The notes: generated by a model not told the origin, from the letters alone. Shown: positions 9,164 to 18,277, counted from the stretch's first letter. The stretch is DNA of 64,000 nt from Cytobacillus oceanisediminis 2691 (GCF_000294775.2 NZ_CP015506.1:4439501-4503500); one strand, 5' to 3'. A program made the numbers and translations.

Positions 9164-9628
9164 TTAAATATCAAGGTCTTGTTTCTTGCCGCTGTACTCA
9201 TCATTGTTTTGACTCTGAGGCTGGCTTTGCTGATTGCCGGTTCCTCCGTCTTTCTTGTTGAACATTTGCTGAATTTTATCGACGGCCTGTGGAGCAAGGT
9301 CAAGAATTTTCTCATATAAATGAGTGCTTTCATCCAGATGAACCATTTTCACCCCTTGAGAATTGACAATCAAAAAGGCGATTGGAGTGATGGAGACACC
9401 GCCGCCGCTTCCGCCGCCAAACGGGTGGCCCTTTTCCTCGCCTGATTGTCCATCAAGCATGAATTCGCTTCCTCCTGCGGCAAAACCAAAGCCGACCTTT
9501 GAAACGGTTAAAATTACACTTCCATCAGGGGTTTCTACTGGATCCCCAATTATGGTGTTAACATCAATCATCTCTTTCAGGTTTTCCATGGCAGTAGTCA
9601 TAAGACCTTGAATAGGATGGTCAGACAT
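9164..9628 (-). CDS. ytfJ: GerW-family sporulation protein YtfJ
   Basis: Member of the GerW/YtfJ family, present in spore formers; the B. subtilis protein is made during sporulation and located to the spore. Seen here: 154 residues, the conserved HPIQGLMTTAMENLKEM opening, IIGDPV and a glycine-rich FGGGSGGGVSITP segment near 70-83, then a Gln/Ser-rich C-terminal tail after about residue 125. It follows ytfI by 17 bases and ends at a terminator, so the two form an operon. Confidence 0.93.
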   Translation of the reverse strand: MSDHPIQGLMTTAMENLKEMIDVNTIIGDPVETPDGSVILTVSKVGFGFAAGGSEFMLDGQSGEEKGHPFGGGSGGGVSITPIAFLIVNSQGVKMVHLDESTHLYEKILDLAPQAVDKIQQMFNKKDGGTGNQQSQPQSQNNDEYSGKKQDLDI

Positions 9629-9645
9629 TCATTGCTCCTCCTTTT

Positions 9646-10350
9646 TTAGACAGTTTTAGTACCATCATCAGATAAGGCAGAAAGCGGCTTTGTCCTGAAG
9701 TCGGGCCGTCCGCCTTTCCAATATTTGATCAGTTTAATTCCTGCTAACATAGCATGCCCGACACGAAAATGAATCATACATGAAATGGCTGTTTGTGAAA
9801 CGGAAAATTGGAAATGGGGAGTTACAGTGATGCTGGGAGGCGTTTTCAGCTTCATATAATGACTTATTAATCCAAGAATGCTCCCTTTTATCGCCCAGAG
9901 AGCTCCAGTTAGCATTCCCGTATGGGCTGCATCCCCAAGGCCAGCAAATGTATGCCATTCAAGATTCCGGATAGTCACACGCTTTAGAAATTTCCGTATT
10001 ATTTTGTGAATAGACACGATATGATTTATTATTGATTTCGTATCATGCAAACTATTAATAAGATCTTTTGCGGAGAATTGCTTTGTATCCTGTTTAGGAG
10101 CATCCTCCTGTGGTCCAGCAGCTGTCTTTTCATTAACAACAAGAGTTGGCGAGTTATCATCAAGTTTTATTAGAGGGACTTCTATTTTGTATCTGATTAG
10201 GCCGAACCAGGCTTTAAATTGGATTTTTAAATGGTCATTATCATTACCATGGTAAAAATGAATATATATCTTTAGTTTTGTTGCCATGATTAGAATTAAA
10301 AGAAGTATGAGGGCAATTACGGCAATCAGAAGCCACTTCACTTTTTTCAC
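9646..10350 (-). CDS. ytfI: DUF2953 protein YtfI
   Basis: A 234-residue protein with one N-terminal transmembrane helix (about residues 5-24, WLLIAVIALILLLILIM) and a soluble domain of the DUF2953 family. It precedes ytfJ in a two-gene unit, and in B. subtilis both are linked to sporulation. The start is uncertain: AAAGGG lies too close to the GTG used here, and a second GTG three codons later has better spacing. Function unknown. Confidence 0.85.
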   Translation of the reverse strand: MKKVKWLLIAVIALILLLILIMATKLKIYIHFYHGNDNDHLKIQFKAWFGLIRYKIEVPLIKLDDNSPTLVVNEKTAAGPQEDAPKQDTKQFSAKDLINSLHDTKSIINHIVSIHKIIRKFLKRVTIRNLEWHTFAGLGDAAHTGMLTGALWAIKGSILGLISHYMKLKTPPSITVTPHFQFSVSQTAISCMIHFRVGHAMLAGIKLIKYWKGGRPDFRTKPLSALSDDGTKTV

Positions 10351-10382
10351 ACCCTTTCAGCATTGTATTATGCCCAACTGAA

Positions 10383-10424
10383 AAAAAATAAACCTGCCAC
10401 CAAGCGGTGACAGGCTTCCTTTTT
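10383..10424 (-). terminator. Terminator of sppA-yteJ
   Basis: Minus-strand stem GCCTGTCACC / GGTGGCAGG with a long T tract, directly after the yteJ stop. Confidence 0.8.
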
Positions 10425-10425
10425 T

Positions 10426-11013
10426 TCAATTATAGACTTGTTCTTTTTGCCTTTCATGAACTACAGAGGTTTCTGCAAAAAGGTCATGCAGCCCCTGTTT
10501 CTTCGGCAGGAATGCTACAATCACATACCCGACAAAAATGGTCGCTGATATAAAGCGGCCGATCCATTCACGGAACAAAATTGTGCTCCATGTCAGTTTC
10601 TCTCCTTTAAGATTTACTACCTTTAAACCAAATACCATTTTACCGAGTGTCTGGCCAAAAAACTTTGTCATCAGCACAAAATAGGCATAAAACGTAATGG
10701 CAGTAGCTATCGAAATCGGAGCAAACAAATTGCTTTCATGCAGAGGAATATCCAGCGCCCTAAAAATTGGATTAATCAATATCCGGTCAACACTGCCAAC
10801 CACAATTAAATCTAAAAGATAAGCCCAAAATCTCATCCAAAACCCGGCAAACCTGATTGGTTCCCCAGTTTTCTGAATGGGGAGGGTTTCTGCTTGTGTA
10901 ATCGTTTCGTTAACAGCAGGAGCTGCTTCATCAGAGGATGACTCATTCCTGCCTTCACCCTGCAATGATACAGGACGGGCAAGCTCTCTTTCATTCTGTT
11001 CATTTGAAGTCAT
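10426..11013 (-). CDS. yteJ: RDD-family membrane protein YteJ
   Basis: A 195-residue RDD-domain protein. The first 60 residues are hydrophilic and acidic; the RDD domain follows, with RFWAYLLDLIVVGSVD as first helix, a second helix near ITFYAYFVLMTKFFG, then GKMVFGLKVVN and a final helix. It is 16 bases downstream of sppA, in one operon. In B. subtilis yteJ and sppA are co-transcribed and confer resistance to lantibiotics and SDP-type membrane attack, with YteJ restraining SppA; that role is inferred here from synteny. Confidence 0.9.
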   Translation of the reverse strand: MTSNEQNERELARPVSLQGEGRNESSSDEAAPAVNETITQAETLPIQKTGEPIRFAGFWMRFWAYLLDLIVVGSVDRILINPIFRALDIPLHESNLFAPISIATAITFYAYFVLMTKFFGQTLGKMVFGLKVVNLKGEKLTWSTILFREWIGRFISATIFVGYVIVAFLPKKQGLHDLFAETSVVHERQKEQVYN

Positions 11014-11028
11014 TTTCTCTCCCCCTCC

Positions 11029-12039
11029 CTATTCAGCATAAAGATACATTAAACGCGGTGAGTTTGGCTGAGATAACAATTTCATCATCCCTGCCATTTC
11101 CAGGTCATCCCCCATGATTTTTCGCGCCCCCATGCTGAACATGGAGCCGAACCCAAAATTCTCAGTGTACTTAACAACCTGGGCACCATCTAATTTATGG
11201 TCTTTCTTTAATTGTTCGATTACATCATCGGCATAGCCAAAACCGTCGATTAGATTTAGTTCTTTCGCCTGCCGTCCGTCATAAATACGGCCATCAGCAA
11301 TTTCCTTCACCTGTGCCTCAGTTAGTCCGCGTCCTTCCGAGATGACTTTAACAAACCCTGCATATGAATTATCAATCATGGATTGAAGGATTTTTCTTTC
11401 CTCATCTGTCATATCTCTGGTAGGGCTCATAATATCTTTATACGGCCCGCTCTTAATCGTTACAAACTCGACACCATATTTTTCAGCAAGCCCTGCATAA
11501 TTATAGCCCTGCATGATAACACCCAGCGAACCGGTCATTGTCTCAGGGCTCGCAAATATCTTGTCAGCCGGAGCGGATATATAATAGCCTCCGGATGCAG
11601 CCATGGACCCCATTGATATGTATACTGGCTTCTTTGTTTCTTTTTGAATTTCAATAATCTTATCATGTATTTCGGCGCTTTCCACTACTCCTCCGCCTGG
11701 AGAATTAACCTTAATGACAATCGCCTTTACTGTGCCGTCTTCTTTCACATATTCAAGATTATCCATGAATCCTTTGTGATTATATCCCGGGCTTGCAAAT
11801 AAAGAAGCTGCATCTCCAGTATCCTGAATCACTCCATTTACATCAAGCACGGCTATCTTTTTCTGTGCATTTCCCTCTTCAATGACTTCTTCCAAAAACG
11901 CTTCATTGCTTCCTGCAAACAGTTCATTTACCGAGCTTTCAAAATCTGTAAATGCAAATGCAGTTACAAAGTTCAGCACAACAGAAAAAACAAACAGACC
12001 TGCTGCTATTCCCAGTGCAGCCCAACGTTTTCCATTCAT
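11029..12039 (-). CDS. sppA: Signal peptide peptidase SppA
   Basis: Membrane-anchored serine-lysine protease that degrades cleaved signal peptides and helps against antimicrobial peptides. One N-terminal transmembrane helix (about 8-30). The nucleophile is Ser149 in SMAASGG and the general base Lys201 in GPYKD, 52 residues apart as in the B. subtilis enzyme; NSPGGG at 112-117 forms the oxyanion region. 336 residues is usual. AAGGAGG precedes the ATG. First gene of the sppA-yteJ operon. Confidence 0.96.
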   Translation of the reverse strand: MNGKRWAALGIAAGLFVFSVVLNFVTAFAFTDFESSVNELFAGSNEAFLEEVIEEGNAQKKIAVLDVNGVIQDTGDAASLFASPGYNHKGFMDNLEYVKEDGTVKAIVIKVNSPGGGVVESAEIHDKIIEIQKETKKPVYISMGSMAASGGYYISAPADKIFASPETMTGSLGVIMQGYNYAGLAEKYGVEFVTIKSGPYKDIMSPTRDMTDEERKILQSMIDNSYAGFVKVISEGRGLTEAQVKEIADGRIYDGRQAKELNLIDGFGYADDVIEQLKKDHKLDGAQVVKYTENFGFGSMFSMGARKIMGDDLEMAGMMKLLSQPNSPRLMYLYAE

Positions 12040-12297
12040 TGTGAAATCCTCCTTTTAATATGCTTTCTCCTTACATAACCAGCCGCCTTGTACCTTGTTT
12101 GACCGATTATGATTCCCAGAAAACCTATTCGTCACATATTCTTCATACGTATAAACTTTTAAAATGTTTCAAAAAAAGGTAAACTGAACTCAGGCAACCA
12201 TAATCATAGCAAAATATGAATTATTTGGGAAAGAAAATCCCCAAGGACATTTCCCCCTGGAATTCCACAACCTTTATTACTGTTTGGAGGAATGAAT

Positions 12298-13098
12298 ATG
12301 CCTGAAAGACGCAATATATACTTTTATCACAAAAAAGATGAAGCAACGATGGAGAAAGTAGCACCGCTTTATAGCCTGGCTGAAGAGCATGCCTTTACCA
12401 TCGTTAATGACTTCAAACAAGCCAATATCATTGTAAGCATCGGGGGAGACGGAACGTTTTTGCAGGCAGTTCGTAAAACTGGCTATAGGGATGATTGTTT
12501 GTATGCCGGGATTTCAACGACTGGCAGCCTGAGCCTGTACTGTGATTTCCATCTCGATGATACCGCGAAAATGGTAGAGGCAATGACAAATGAACAAGTA
12601 GAAGTAAGACGCTATCCCACTATAGATGTTACGGTTGATGACCAGACATCGTTTCAGTGCTTAAATGAATTCAGCATCCGTTCTGCCATCATTAAAACTT
12701 TTGTAATCGATGTCTTTATCGATGGTTTTCATTTTGAAACGTTCCGCGGGGACGGAATGATTGTTGCCACCCCAACTGGAAGCACGGCTTATAATAAATC
12801 TGTAAATGGAGCTGTTGTTGACCCGCTGCTTCCCTGCATGCAGGTGAGCGAACTCGCTTCACTGAATAATAATCGCTATCGCACGCTCGGATCTTCCTTT
12901 ATCCTGAGCGGAAACAGAAAGCTGACCCTAAAGGTGGTTCAAGATGGCAACGACCACCCTACAATGGGAATGGACAACGAAGCCCTCAGCATTCAGCATG
13001 TAGAAAAGATTGATATTAAACTTAGCGACAAAATCATTAAAACCGTAAAACTGAAAGACAATTCCTTTTGGGAAAAGGTTAAGAGGACATTTTTATAA
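12298..13098 (+). CDS. ytdI: NAD kinase 2 (YtdI-type)
   Basis: Phosphorylates NAD to NADP. GGDGT at 49-53 is the nucleotide-binding motif, and ATPTGSTAYNKSVNGA the second conserved block. 266 residues. I use the ATG at 12298, since GGAGG is only one base from the ATG at 12292. It is divergent from sppA, and the 258 bases between them contain only A/T-rich sequence with no operator I can name. A family A repeat begins at the base after its TAA. Confidence 0.93.
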   Translation: MPERRNIYFYHKKDEATMEKVAPLYSLAEEHAFTIVNDFKQANIIVSIGGDGTFLQAVRKTGYRDDCLYAGISTTGSLSLYCDFHLDDTAKMVEAMTNEQVEVRRYPTIDVTVDDQTSFQCLNEFSIRSAIIKTFVIDVFIDGFHFETFRGDGMIVATPTGSTAYNKSVNGAVVDPLLPCMQVSELASLNNNRYRTLGSSFILSGNRKLTLKVVQDGNDHPTMGMDNEALSIQHVEKIDIKLSDKIIKTVKLKDNSFWEKVKRTFL

Positions 13099-13178
13099 GA
13101 AAAGCGGAAGGGCCTTTCCCACCCCAGGCACCTCGAGGGGGGGTAGGCTGCTTGCGCTAGACAGCCTGGCGTTCAAAA
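13099..13178 (+). repeat. Family A intergenic repeat, copy A3 (short form)
   Basis: GAAAAGCGGAAGGGCCTTTCCCACC begins at the first base after the ytdI stop codon and joins almost directly to CCTCGAGG...GTAGGCTGCTTGCGCTAGACAG. The core found in A1 and A10 is missing, so this looks like an internal deletion. Confidence 0.8.
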
Positions 13179-13198
13179 CTTTATACTTTCTAATTTTT

Positions 13199-13233
13199 AT
13201 AAAAAAAGAGTTTCGCAAGATGGTGCGAAACTC
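13199..13233. terminator. Bidirectional terminator between ytdI and rarD
   Basis: Stem AGAGTTTCGCA / TGCGAAACTCT around AGATGG with A and T runs on the two sides; the two genes converge on it. Confidence 0.88.
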
Positions 13234-13238
13234 TTTTT

Positions 13239-14171
13239 CTATATGCCAATACCTTTTCCGCGTTTTAGTTTTGTTTCCCAATGGGCAAAGAGTTTTGTTC
13301 TTGAAACAGAGTAAATCGTTAAGGCCAGCCAAATAAACATAAAGGAAAGCAAGTGAAGCTTTGTAAAGTGTTCATGATAAACGAAGATCCCCAGAATCAA
13401 TGTAATTGTCGGCGCAATATACTGCAGAAACCCAAGCATGGACATCGGTATCTTTTGTGCCCCTTTGGCAAAGTACAATAGCGGTACTGCTGTGGCTGCG
13501 CCTGCTCCTATAAGGAGCAAGTCGGAGCTTAGCGAAACATGCAGGAATGCCTGTTTGCCATCCATGAAAAGAATAATCATATAAATAAATGCTATCGGGG
13601 TCACTACAAGTGTTTCAAGCGTTAACCCAACTGCTGAATCCACCTTTATAAGCTTTTTGGCAAGCCCATAAAGACCAAAGGATAAAGCAAGGACAATGGC
13701 TATCCAGGGAAACCGCCCATAGCTGACAGTCAAAATCAAAACCCCTGCAAACGCAAATCCAAAAGATAAATATTGCGCAGTTGATAATTTCTCTTTAAAA
13801 ACCACCATTCCCAGAATCACACTTACGAGCGGGTTAATATAATAGCCAAGACTAGCCTCAATCATCTGATCGTTATTGACCGCCCAAATATATAAAAACC
13901 AGTTGGTGCTGATCAGAATGGAGGCAATTATAAGGGCGTAGAGCTGCTTTCTATTTGTTTTAAATCCTTTCATTGTTGCAGCAAAATCATTCCATTTCTT
14001 TGATGCCAGCAAAATCATCAGCATAAAGAAAAATGACCAAAAAATCCTGTTTGCCAAAATCTCATCTGCTTGGACGTGATCTAAAAACTTCCAATAAACC
14101 GGGAGAATACCCCATAAAAAGTAAGCAAACCCTGCGTATAGAGCTCCCGTTTGCACTTCATTATTTTTCAT
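13239..14171 (-). CDS. rarD: EamA-family transporter, RarD type
   Basis: Ten-helix drug/metabolite transporter of the RarD branch; the substrate is not known. 310 residues with two EamA repeats, YAGFAYFLWGILPVYWKFL at the N-terminus and NWFLYIWAVN in helix four being RarD hallmarks. I start at ATG 14169-14171 because GAGG precedes it and the upstream 23 residues do not fit the family. The C-terminus is Lys/Arg-rich after the last helix. Confidence 0.88.
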   Translation of the reverse strand: MKNNEVQTGALYAGFAYFLWGILPVYWKFLDHVQADEILANRIFWSFFFMLMILLASKKWNDFAATMKGFKTNRKQLYALIIASILISTNWFLYIWAVNNDQMIEASLGYYINPLVSVILGMVVFKEKLSTAQYLSFGFAFAGVLILTVSYGRFPWIAIVLALSFGLYGLAKKLIKVDSAVGLTLETLVVTPIAFIYMIILFMDGKQAFLHVSLSSDLLLIGAGAATAVPLLYFAKGAQKIPMSMLGFLQYIAPTITLILGIFVYHEHFTKLHLLSFMFIWLALTIYSVSRTKLFAHWETKLKRGKGIGI

Positions 14172-14257
14172 TGCCATTTCCTCAATTCTTTCTAGTATCG
14201 AAATATTTATATTATAAATCTGCGATAAAAATGTTTGCAATCATTTTTTCTGCTAAA

Positions 14258-14296
14258 ACGAGTGCCAGGCACCTGCTGAATAGGTGCCTGGCACTT
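14258..14296. repeat. GTGCCAGGCACC hairpin
   Basis: GTGCCAGGCACCT and AGGTGCCTGGCAC form a 13-bp perfect inverted repeat around GCTGAAT, and each arm is itself nearly palindromic. It lies right after the ytcJ stop on that gene's strand and may end its transcript, but the tail (CGTTTTAG) is poor in T for a terminator. Confidence 0.6.
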
Positions 14297-14300
14297 TCAC

Positions 14301-15896
14301 TTATGCTTCGTATACTATTATTCCGTCAATAACGGTTTTGTTAACTGAAATGGCAGCAATTTGCCCTATTGGCATTTTAAAGATATCTTCATTTAATATT
14401 GTGAAATCTGCCAGATATCCTTCTTTTATAATACCTCTATCATTTTCATGGGATGCAGCATATGCACTGCCTTTTGTGAATAAGCTTACTGCTTCATAAA
14501 CAGTTAACGCTTCACTTGGATAATAGACTGTATTATGCGGATCATCTATATTTGTTCTTGTAACAGCCGCATGAATTCCAAGGAACGGATTGGCCGGTTC
14601 AATCGGTGCATCAGAACCTCCTGCACAATGTATCCCTTCTTTCAGAAGTGTCTTCCATGCATAACAGTACTCCATATGTTCTTCACCAATCCGGTCAATC
14701 ACCCATGGAAAATCAGAAGCTGTAAATCTTGGCTGGATATCAATAATTAAAGGCAGTTTTTTAGCCCTGTCTATAAGTTCTTTGCGCAAAATTTGTGCAT
14801 GAATCAGCCTGTCTCGCCCCAAACCTTCCAGTGGATGCTTTTCTATCGCATTTAATGCCATTTCAAATGCCAAATCCCCAATCGTATGGACGGCAACCGG
14901 CAATTCATGCTTGCGGGCTTTCTCCACTAATTCATCAAGCTGCTCCTGTGAATAAATGGCAACTCCCGAAGTGGATGGGTCATCTGCATACGGATGACTT
15001 AATAAAGCTGTTCTTCCGCCCAGGGCTCCATCGGCGAATATCTTCATAGCTCCAAACTCTATATGGTTACTTCCCTCTAAATAGCCTCCGCCAGATTCCT
15101 TCATTTCATCCGCAACTCCATGATGAACAAGCAGATGTGCACGGAAAGATAGACCATCCGCCTCTATTACCTGCTTGAAAGCCTGATAAGTTTGGCTGAA
15201 TCCTCCGTAATAATTGAGATCCTCAGTATGTCCTCCTGTCAGCCCAAGCCTATAGGCATCTTTAATGGCAGCATGAAGCGCCTTCTTTAAATAGCTTTCT
15301 GATACAGCCGGCATCACATTAAATAAAAGCTCCTGGGCCTGGTCTTTCAAAAGTCCATTTAGTTTCCCAGATTCATCTTTATCGATTACTCCTCCTGGAG
15401 GACATTCTGTATCTGCAGTAATGTTTGCTTTTTCTAATCCAAGGGAGTTCACTGCAAGGGCATGTCTGCACACACGTTTCAGCATGACAGGATGCTTTGG
15501 AACAAATTGATCAAGTTCTGAGGCATAAATAGGTTCCGGCTGATCCCATAAATTTTCATTCCAGCCTTCCCCAATGACCCACTCTCCCTCTTCTATGGTC
15601 TCTGAAAATTCCTTTACAGCCATAAGAACTTCATGCTTTGATGTGTGCTTAGATAAGTCGAGCCTTATTAACCTTTCACCATGCCCGATTAGATGCATAT
15701 GGCTATCCACAAATCCCGGCAGCATGGTGCTTCCCTGCAGATCTATCTCATTTTGAATCTCTTCTTTATATTTGCTTTTTAAATCTCTCAACGCGCCAAT
15801 TTCAATAATTTGGCTTCCTTCTGTAAAAACGGCCTCTATCTGATGACCTTCCTGCTGAAGGGTATAAATCGAGCCCCCATGCCAAAGCGTTCCCAT
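14301..15896 (-). CDS. ytcJ: Amidohydrolase YtcJ
   Basis: Metal-dependent hydrolase of the amidohydrolase_3/YtcJ group; substrate unknown, members hydrolyse amides, formamides or N-acyl bonds. The metal site starts with GFVDSHMHL, His66 and His68, and continues with HTIGDLAFEMA and GGSDAPIEPANPF near the C-terminus. 531 residues is normal. GGAG precedes the ATG. A family B element separates it from ytcI, and the following 3' hairpin is listed separately. Confidence 0.9.
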   Translation of the reverse strand: MGTLWHGGSIYTLQQEGHQIEAVFTEGSQIIEIGALRDLKSKYKEEIQNEIDLQGSTMLPGFVDSHMHLIGHGERLIRLDLSKHTSKHEVLMAVKEFSETIEEGEWVIGEGWNENLWDQPEPIYASELDQFVPKHPVMLKRVCRHALAVNSLGLEKANITADTECPPGGVIDKDESGKLNGLLKDQAQELLFNVMPAVSESYLKKALHAAIKDAYRLGLTGGHTEDLNYYGGFSQTYQAFKQVIEADGLSFRAHLLVHHGVADEMKESGGGYLEGSNHIEFGAMKIFADGALGGRTALLSHPYADDPSTSGVAIYSQEQLDELVEKARKHELPVAVHTIGDLAFEMALNAIEKHPLEGLGRDRLIHAQILRKELIDRAKKLPLIIDIQPRFTASDFPWVIDRIGEEHMEYCYAWKTLLKEGIHCAGGSDAPIEPANPFLGIHAAVTRTNIDDPHNTVYYPSEALTVYEAVSLFTKGSAYAASHENDRGIIKEGYLADFTILNEDIFKMPIGQIAAISVNKTVIDGIIVYEA

Positions 15897-15915
15897 AAAT
15901 CTTTTCTCCTTTAAT

Positions 15916-16190
15916 AGAGTGAAACTTCAATCAGCGGGGATCTTTTTTCCACTGATTGTTAGTTGAGGCCCACAGGAAGCGGGTCACAAAGACGTTGCCA
16001 CAGGACAAGGAAAGCTGCTGCAGCGATACATCGCACAACCGAAAGCGGTAGCTTTTGGGAGGACGTGGCATTCTTAGTCTTTGTTCTTCTATCGGGCCTT
16101 TACGGGCAGTCTGCCCCCAACCAATCCTCCATTGATCACTCTGAGTGTTAAAGTAGGGGTCTTACTGCCCTTAAGCCTGCGATAAACTAA
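15916..16190 (+). repeat. Family B structured intergenic element, copy B1
   Basis: Opens AGTGAAACTTCAATCAGCGG. Three pairings are visible: AATCAG (15929-15934) with CTGATT (15952-15957); AGGCCC (15966-15971) with GGGCCT (16094-16099); GGGCAG (16104-16109) with CTGCCC (16165-16170). The segment enclosed by the second pairing contains the core shared, inverted, with family A, including a GCGATACATCGC hairpin. It fills most of the 358-base gap between ytcI and ytcJ. The strand of action is unknown. Confidence 0.7.
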
Positions 16191-16212
16191 AAGTTCACAT
16201 TTACCATAGTAT

Positions 16213-16248
16213 AACAAAAATACAGGCGGAATTCCCGCCTGCATTTTT
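16213..16248 (-). terminator. Terminator of ytcI
   Basis: Minus-strand stem AAATGCAGGCGG / CCGCCTGTATTT (loop GAATT) with T run, seven bases after the ytcI stop. Confidence 0.85.
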
Positions 16249-16254
16249 ACACAT

Positions 16255-17844
16255 TCAGTTTTGTGCGGAAGCAGTTTCCGCTTCTTTTTTCCGTAATTCC
16301 ACACGCATGATTTTTCCTGAAGTGGTCTTAGGAAGCTCTGACAGAAATTCAATTTTCCGAGGGTATTTATAAGGAGCTGTCAGTTCTTTTACATGTTCCT
16401 GCAGCTGGGAAACAAGATTAGGATCGCTTTGGTCCACACCTTCTCTTAATACAACGAATGCTTTAACGATTAATCCGCGCACTTCATCCGGACTCCCCAC
16501 AACTGCACATTCAGCTACATACGGGTGCTTTACAAGCGCATCTTCCACCTCGAAAGGTCCAATCGTATAGCCTGAACTGATAATAATATCATCACCGCGT
16601 CCTTCAAACCAGAAATAGCCATCTTCATCTTTCTTTGCTTTATCTCCGGTAATATAGTAATCACCGCGGAATTGCATAGCTGTTCTTTCCGGATCTTTAT
16701 AATAATTTTTGAAGAGCGCAGGAGTTTCGACATGGACAGCGATATCTCCTACCTCACCAACAGCACATACATCACCTTCTTCATTGATAATGTCAACTCT
16801 GTTGCCTGGGGTCGGTTTGCCCATTGAACCTGCTTTTAACTCCATATCCTTCGTAATGCCGACCAGCAGGGTATTTTCTGTTTGGCCATACCCATCACGG
16901 ACATTTACGTTAAAATGCTTTTTGAATGTATCAATCACTTCGCGGTTTAGCGGTTCTCCTGCTGAAACAGCACTATGAAGCGCCGGCAGCCTGTATTCAT
17001 GAATATTTTCTGCCTTTGCCATCAGCCTGTATTCAGTAGGCGTACAGCAAAGTACGTTTACCTGGTAATCCTCTAACAGCTGCAAATATTTCTTCGGCTC
17101 GAACTTTCCATTGTAGACAATTCCGGTAGCACCAGAACCCAGAACAGAAAGGAAAGGGCTCCAGATCCACTTTTGCCAGCCAGGGCCTGCCGTTGCCCAT
17201 ACTGTATCGCCTTCATTAATGCATAGCCAGTTCGGTGCTGCTGTTTTAAGGTGAGCAAATGCCCAGCCATGTGTATGTACTACACCTTTAGGATTTCCTG
17301 TTGTTCCTGATGTATATGAAAGGAACGCCATGTCATCCCGGGAGGTGTCAGCCAAAGAAAGTTCATCGGATGCCTTTTTCATTTCCTCATCCAGCTGGGT
17401 CCAGCCATCTGCGTTTCCGCCTATCACAAACTTCGGCAGGTCTGCAGCTTCCTTAATATCTTCAAATTGGTCAACATATGGATAATAACTTACAATACCT
17501 TTTACATCCCCATGATTAATCCGGTATTGCAGATCTTTCGAGCGAAGCATTTCTGAACTTGGTATGACGACAATTCCGGCTTTTAGTGATGCAACGTAAA
17601 CCTGATACGCTTCAATCAGTCTTGGAACAATGATCAGAATAACATCCCCTTTATTCAGACCATTTTCCAAGAAAACGTTTCCAATTCTATTTGCATTAAG
17701 GATCAGTTCACTGTATGTAATCTCTTTCTTTTCTCCCAGCTCATTTTCCCACTTTATTGCAAGTTTGTCCTTATCTCCGGCAAACCGCTCCATTTCTGAT
17801 ACGAGATTGTATTTCTCCGGTGCAATTAAGTCTTCCCGTTTCAT
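16255..17844 (-). CDS. ytcI: AMP-forming acyl-CoA synthetase, YtcI
   Basis: Activates a short- or medium-chain carboxylate to its CoA thioester through an acyl-adenylate. 529 residues with the P-loop YTSGTTGNPKG at 177-187, GDGYGQTEN-type motif, YITGDKAKKDEDGYFWFEGR and the catalytic lysine motif SGKIMR close to the C-terminus. Start ATG at 17842-17844 follows AGGGGGAG; the longer TTG-started form has no better signal. It resembles MbcS-type synthetases for branched-chain or medium-chain acids, so the substrate is open. SGKIMR is the same motif AcuA acetylates in AcsA. Confidence 0.87.
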   Translation of the reverse strand: MKREDLIAPEKYNLVSEMERFAGDKDKLAIKWENELGEKKEITYSELILNANRIGNVFLENGLNKGDVILIIVPRLIEAYQVYVASLKAGIVVIPSSEMLRSKDLQYRINHGDVKGIVSYYPYVDQFEDIKEAADLPKFVIGGNADGWTQLDEEMKKASDELSLADTSRDDMAFLSYTSGTTGNPKGVVHTHGWAFAHLKTAAPNWLCINEGDTVWATAGPGWQKWIWSPFLSVLGSGATGIVYNGKFEPKKYLQLLEDYQVNVLCCTPTEYRLMAKAENIHEYRLPALHSAVSAGEPLNREVIDTFKKHFNVNVRDGYGQTENTLLVGITKDMELKAGSMGKPTPGNRVDIINEEGDVCAVGEVGDIAVHVETPALFKNYYKDPERTAMQFRGDYYITGDKAKKDEDGYFWFEGRGDDIIISSGYTIGPFEVEDALVKHPYVAECAVVGSPDEVRGLIVKAFVVLREGVDQSDPNLVSQLQEHVKELTAPYKYPRKIEFLSELPKTTSGKIMRVELRKKEAETASAQN

Positions 17845-17973
17845 TAAATCTCCCCCTGACAATTTCAAATACTGGTGTCTTAACTCGGATGCGTAGTCTA
17901 TAGAAATTATTATACTAAATTATTATAAAATTTTAAATTATTTATTTTTTGAAAAATAATTTTTGCGCAAAAA

Positions 17974-18003
17974 TAAGGAGCAGGAATAATTCCTGCTCCT
18001 TGT
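17974..18003 (-). terminator. Terminator of the SASP gene
   Basis: Perfect 11-bp stem AAGGAGCAGGA / TCCTGCTCCTT around ATAAT, 16 bases after the SASP stop codon. Confidence 0.8.
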
Positions 18004-18018
18004 AGCCATATTATTTAA

Positions 18019-18222
18019 TTATCTTTGGAAACCGCCTAATTGCTGTTCAGCCATTTGAACTAAACGCTTAGTGATTTCTCCACCTACAGAACCGTTAGCG
18101 CGAGAAGTAGTTTCAGCACCAAGGTTTACACCGAATTCAGTAGCGATTTCGTACTTCATTTGGTCAAGAGCTTGTTGTACTCCAGGAACTAGAAGTTGGT
18201 TTGAGTTGTTGTTGTTTGCCAT
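18019..18222 (-). CDS. sspA: Alpha/beta-type small acid-soluble spore protein
   Basis: A 67-residue DNA-binding protein that saturates spore DNA and protects it from UV and heat; it is degraded by the GPR protease in germination. Both family blocks are present: [20 protein letters not shown], containing the GPR cleavage region at EIA, and [20 protein letters not shown]. The start is the ATG following AAGGAGGTGA; the longer reading has 14 non-family residues. A sigma-G-like promoter lies directly upstream. Position next to thiI matches sspA of B. subtilis. Confidence 0.95.
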   Translation of the reverse strand: MANNNNSNQLLVPGVQQALDQMKYEIATEFGVNLGAETTSRANGSVGGEITKRLVQMAEQQLGGFQR

Positions 18223-18246
18223 GTGATTTTCACCTCCTTGTGAGTA

Positions 18247-18277
18247 TAGAATGTGTAGAATCACATGGCCATATACA
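18247..18277 (-). promoter_or_regulatory. Possible sigma-G promoter of the SASP gene
   Basis: On the minus strand TGTATA (18272-18277), 18 bases, CATTCTA (18247-18253) resembles the forespore sigma-G pattern (gNATA, about 18, CATnnTA). The start would fall very close to the ribosome binding site, which lowers confidence. Confidence 0.4.

Noticed and set aside
15963-16151. Open reading frame inside family B copy B1, and a similar one at 25058-25249 in B2
   Set aside because: The two are not in the same relative frame, their translations do not resemble each other, and neither has a ribosome binding site. They are chance frames in a GC-richer element.
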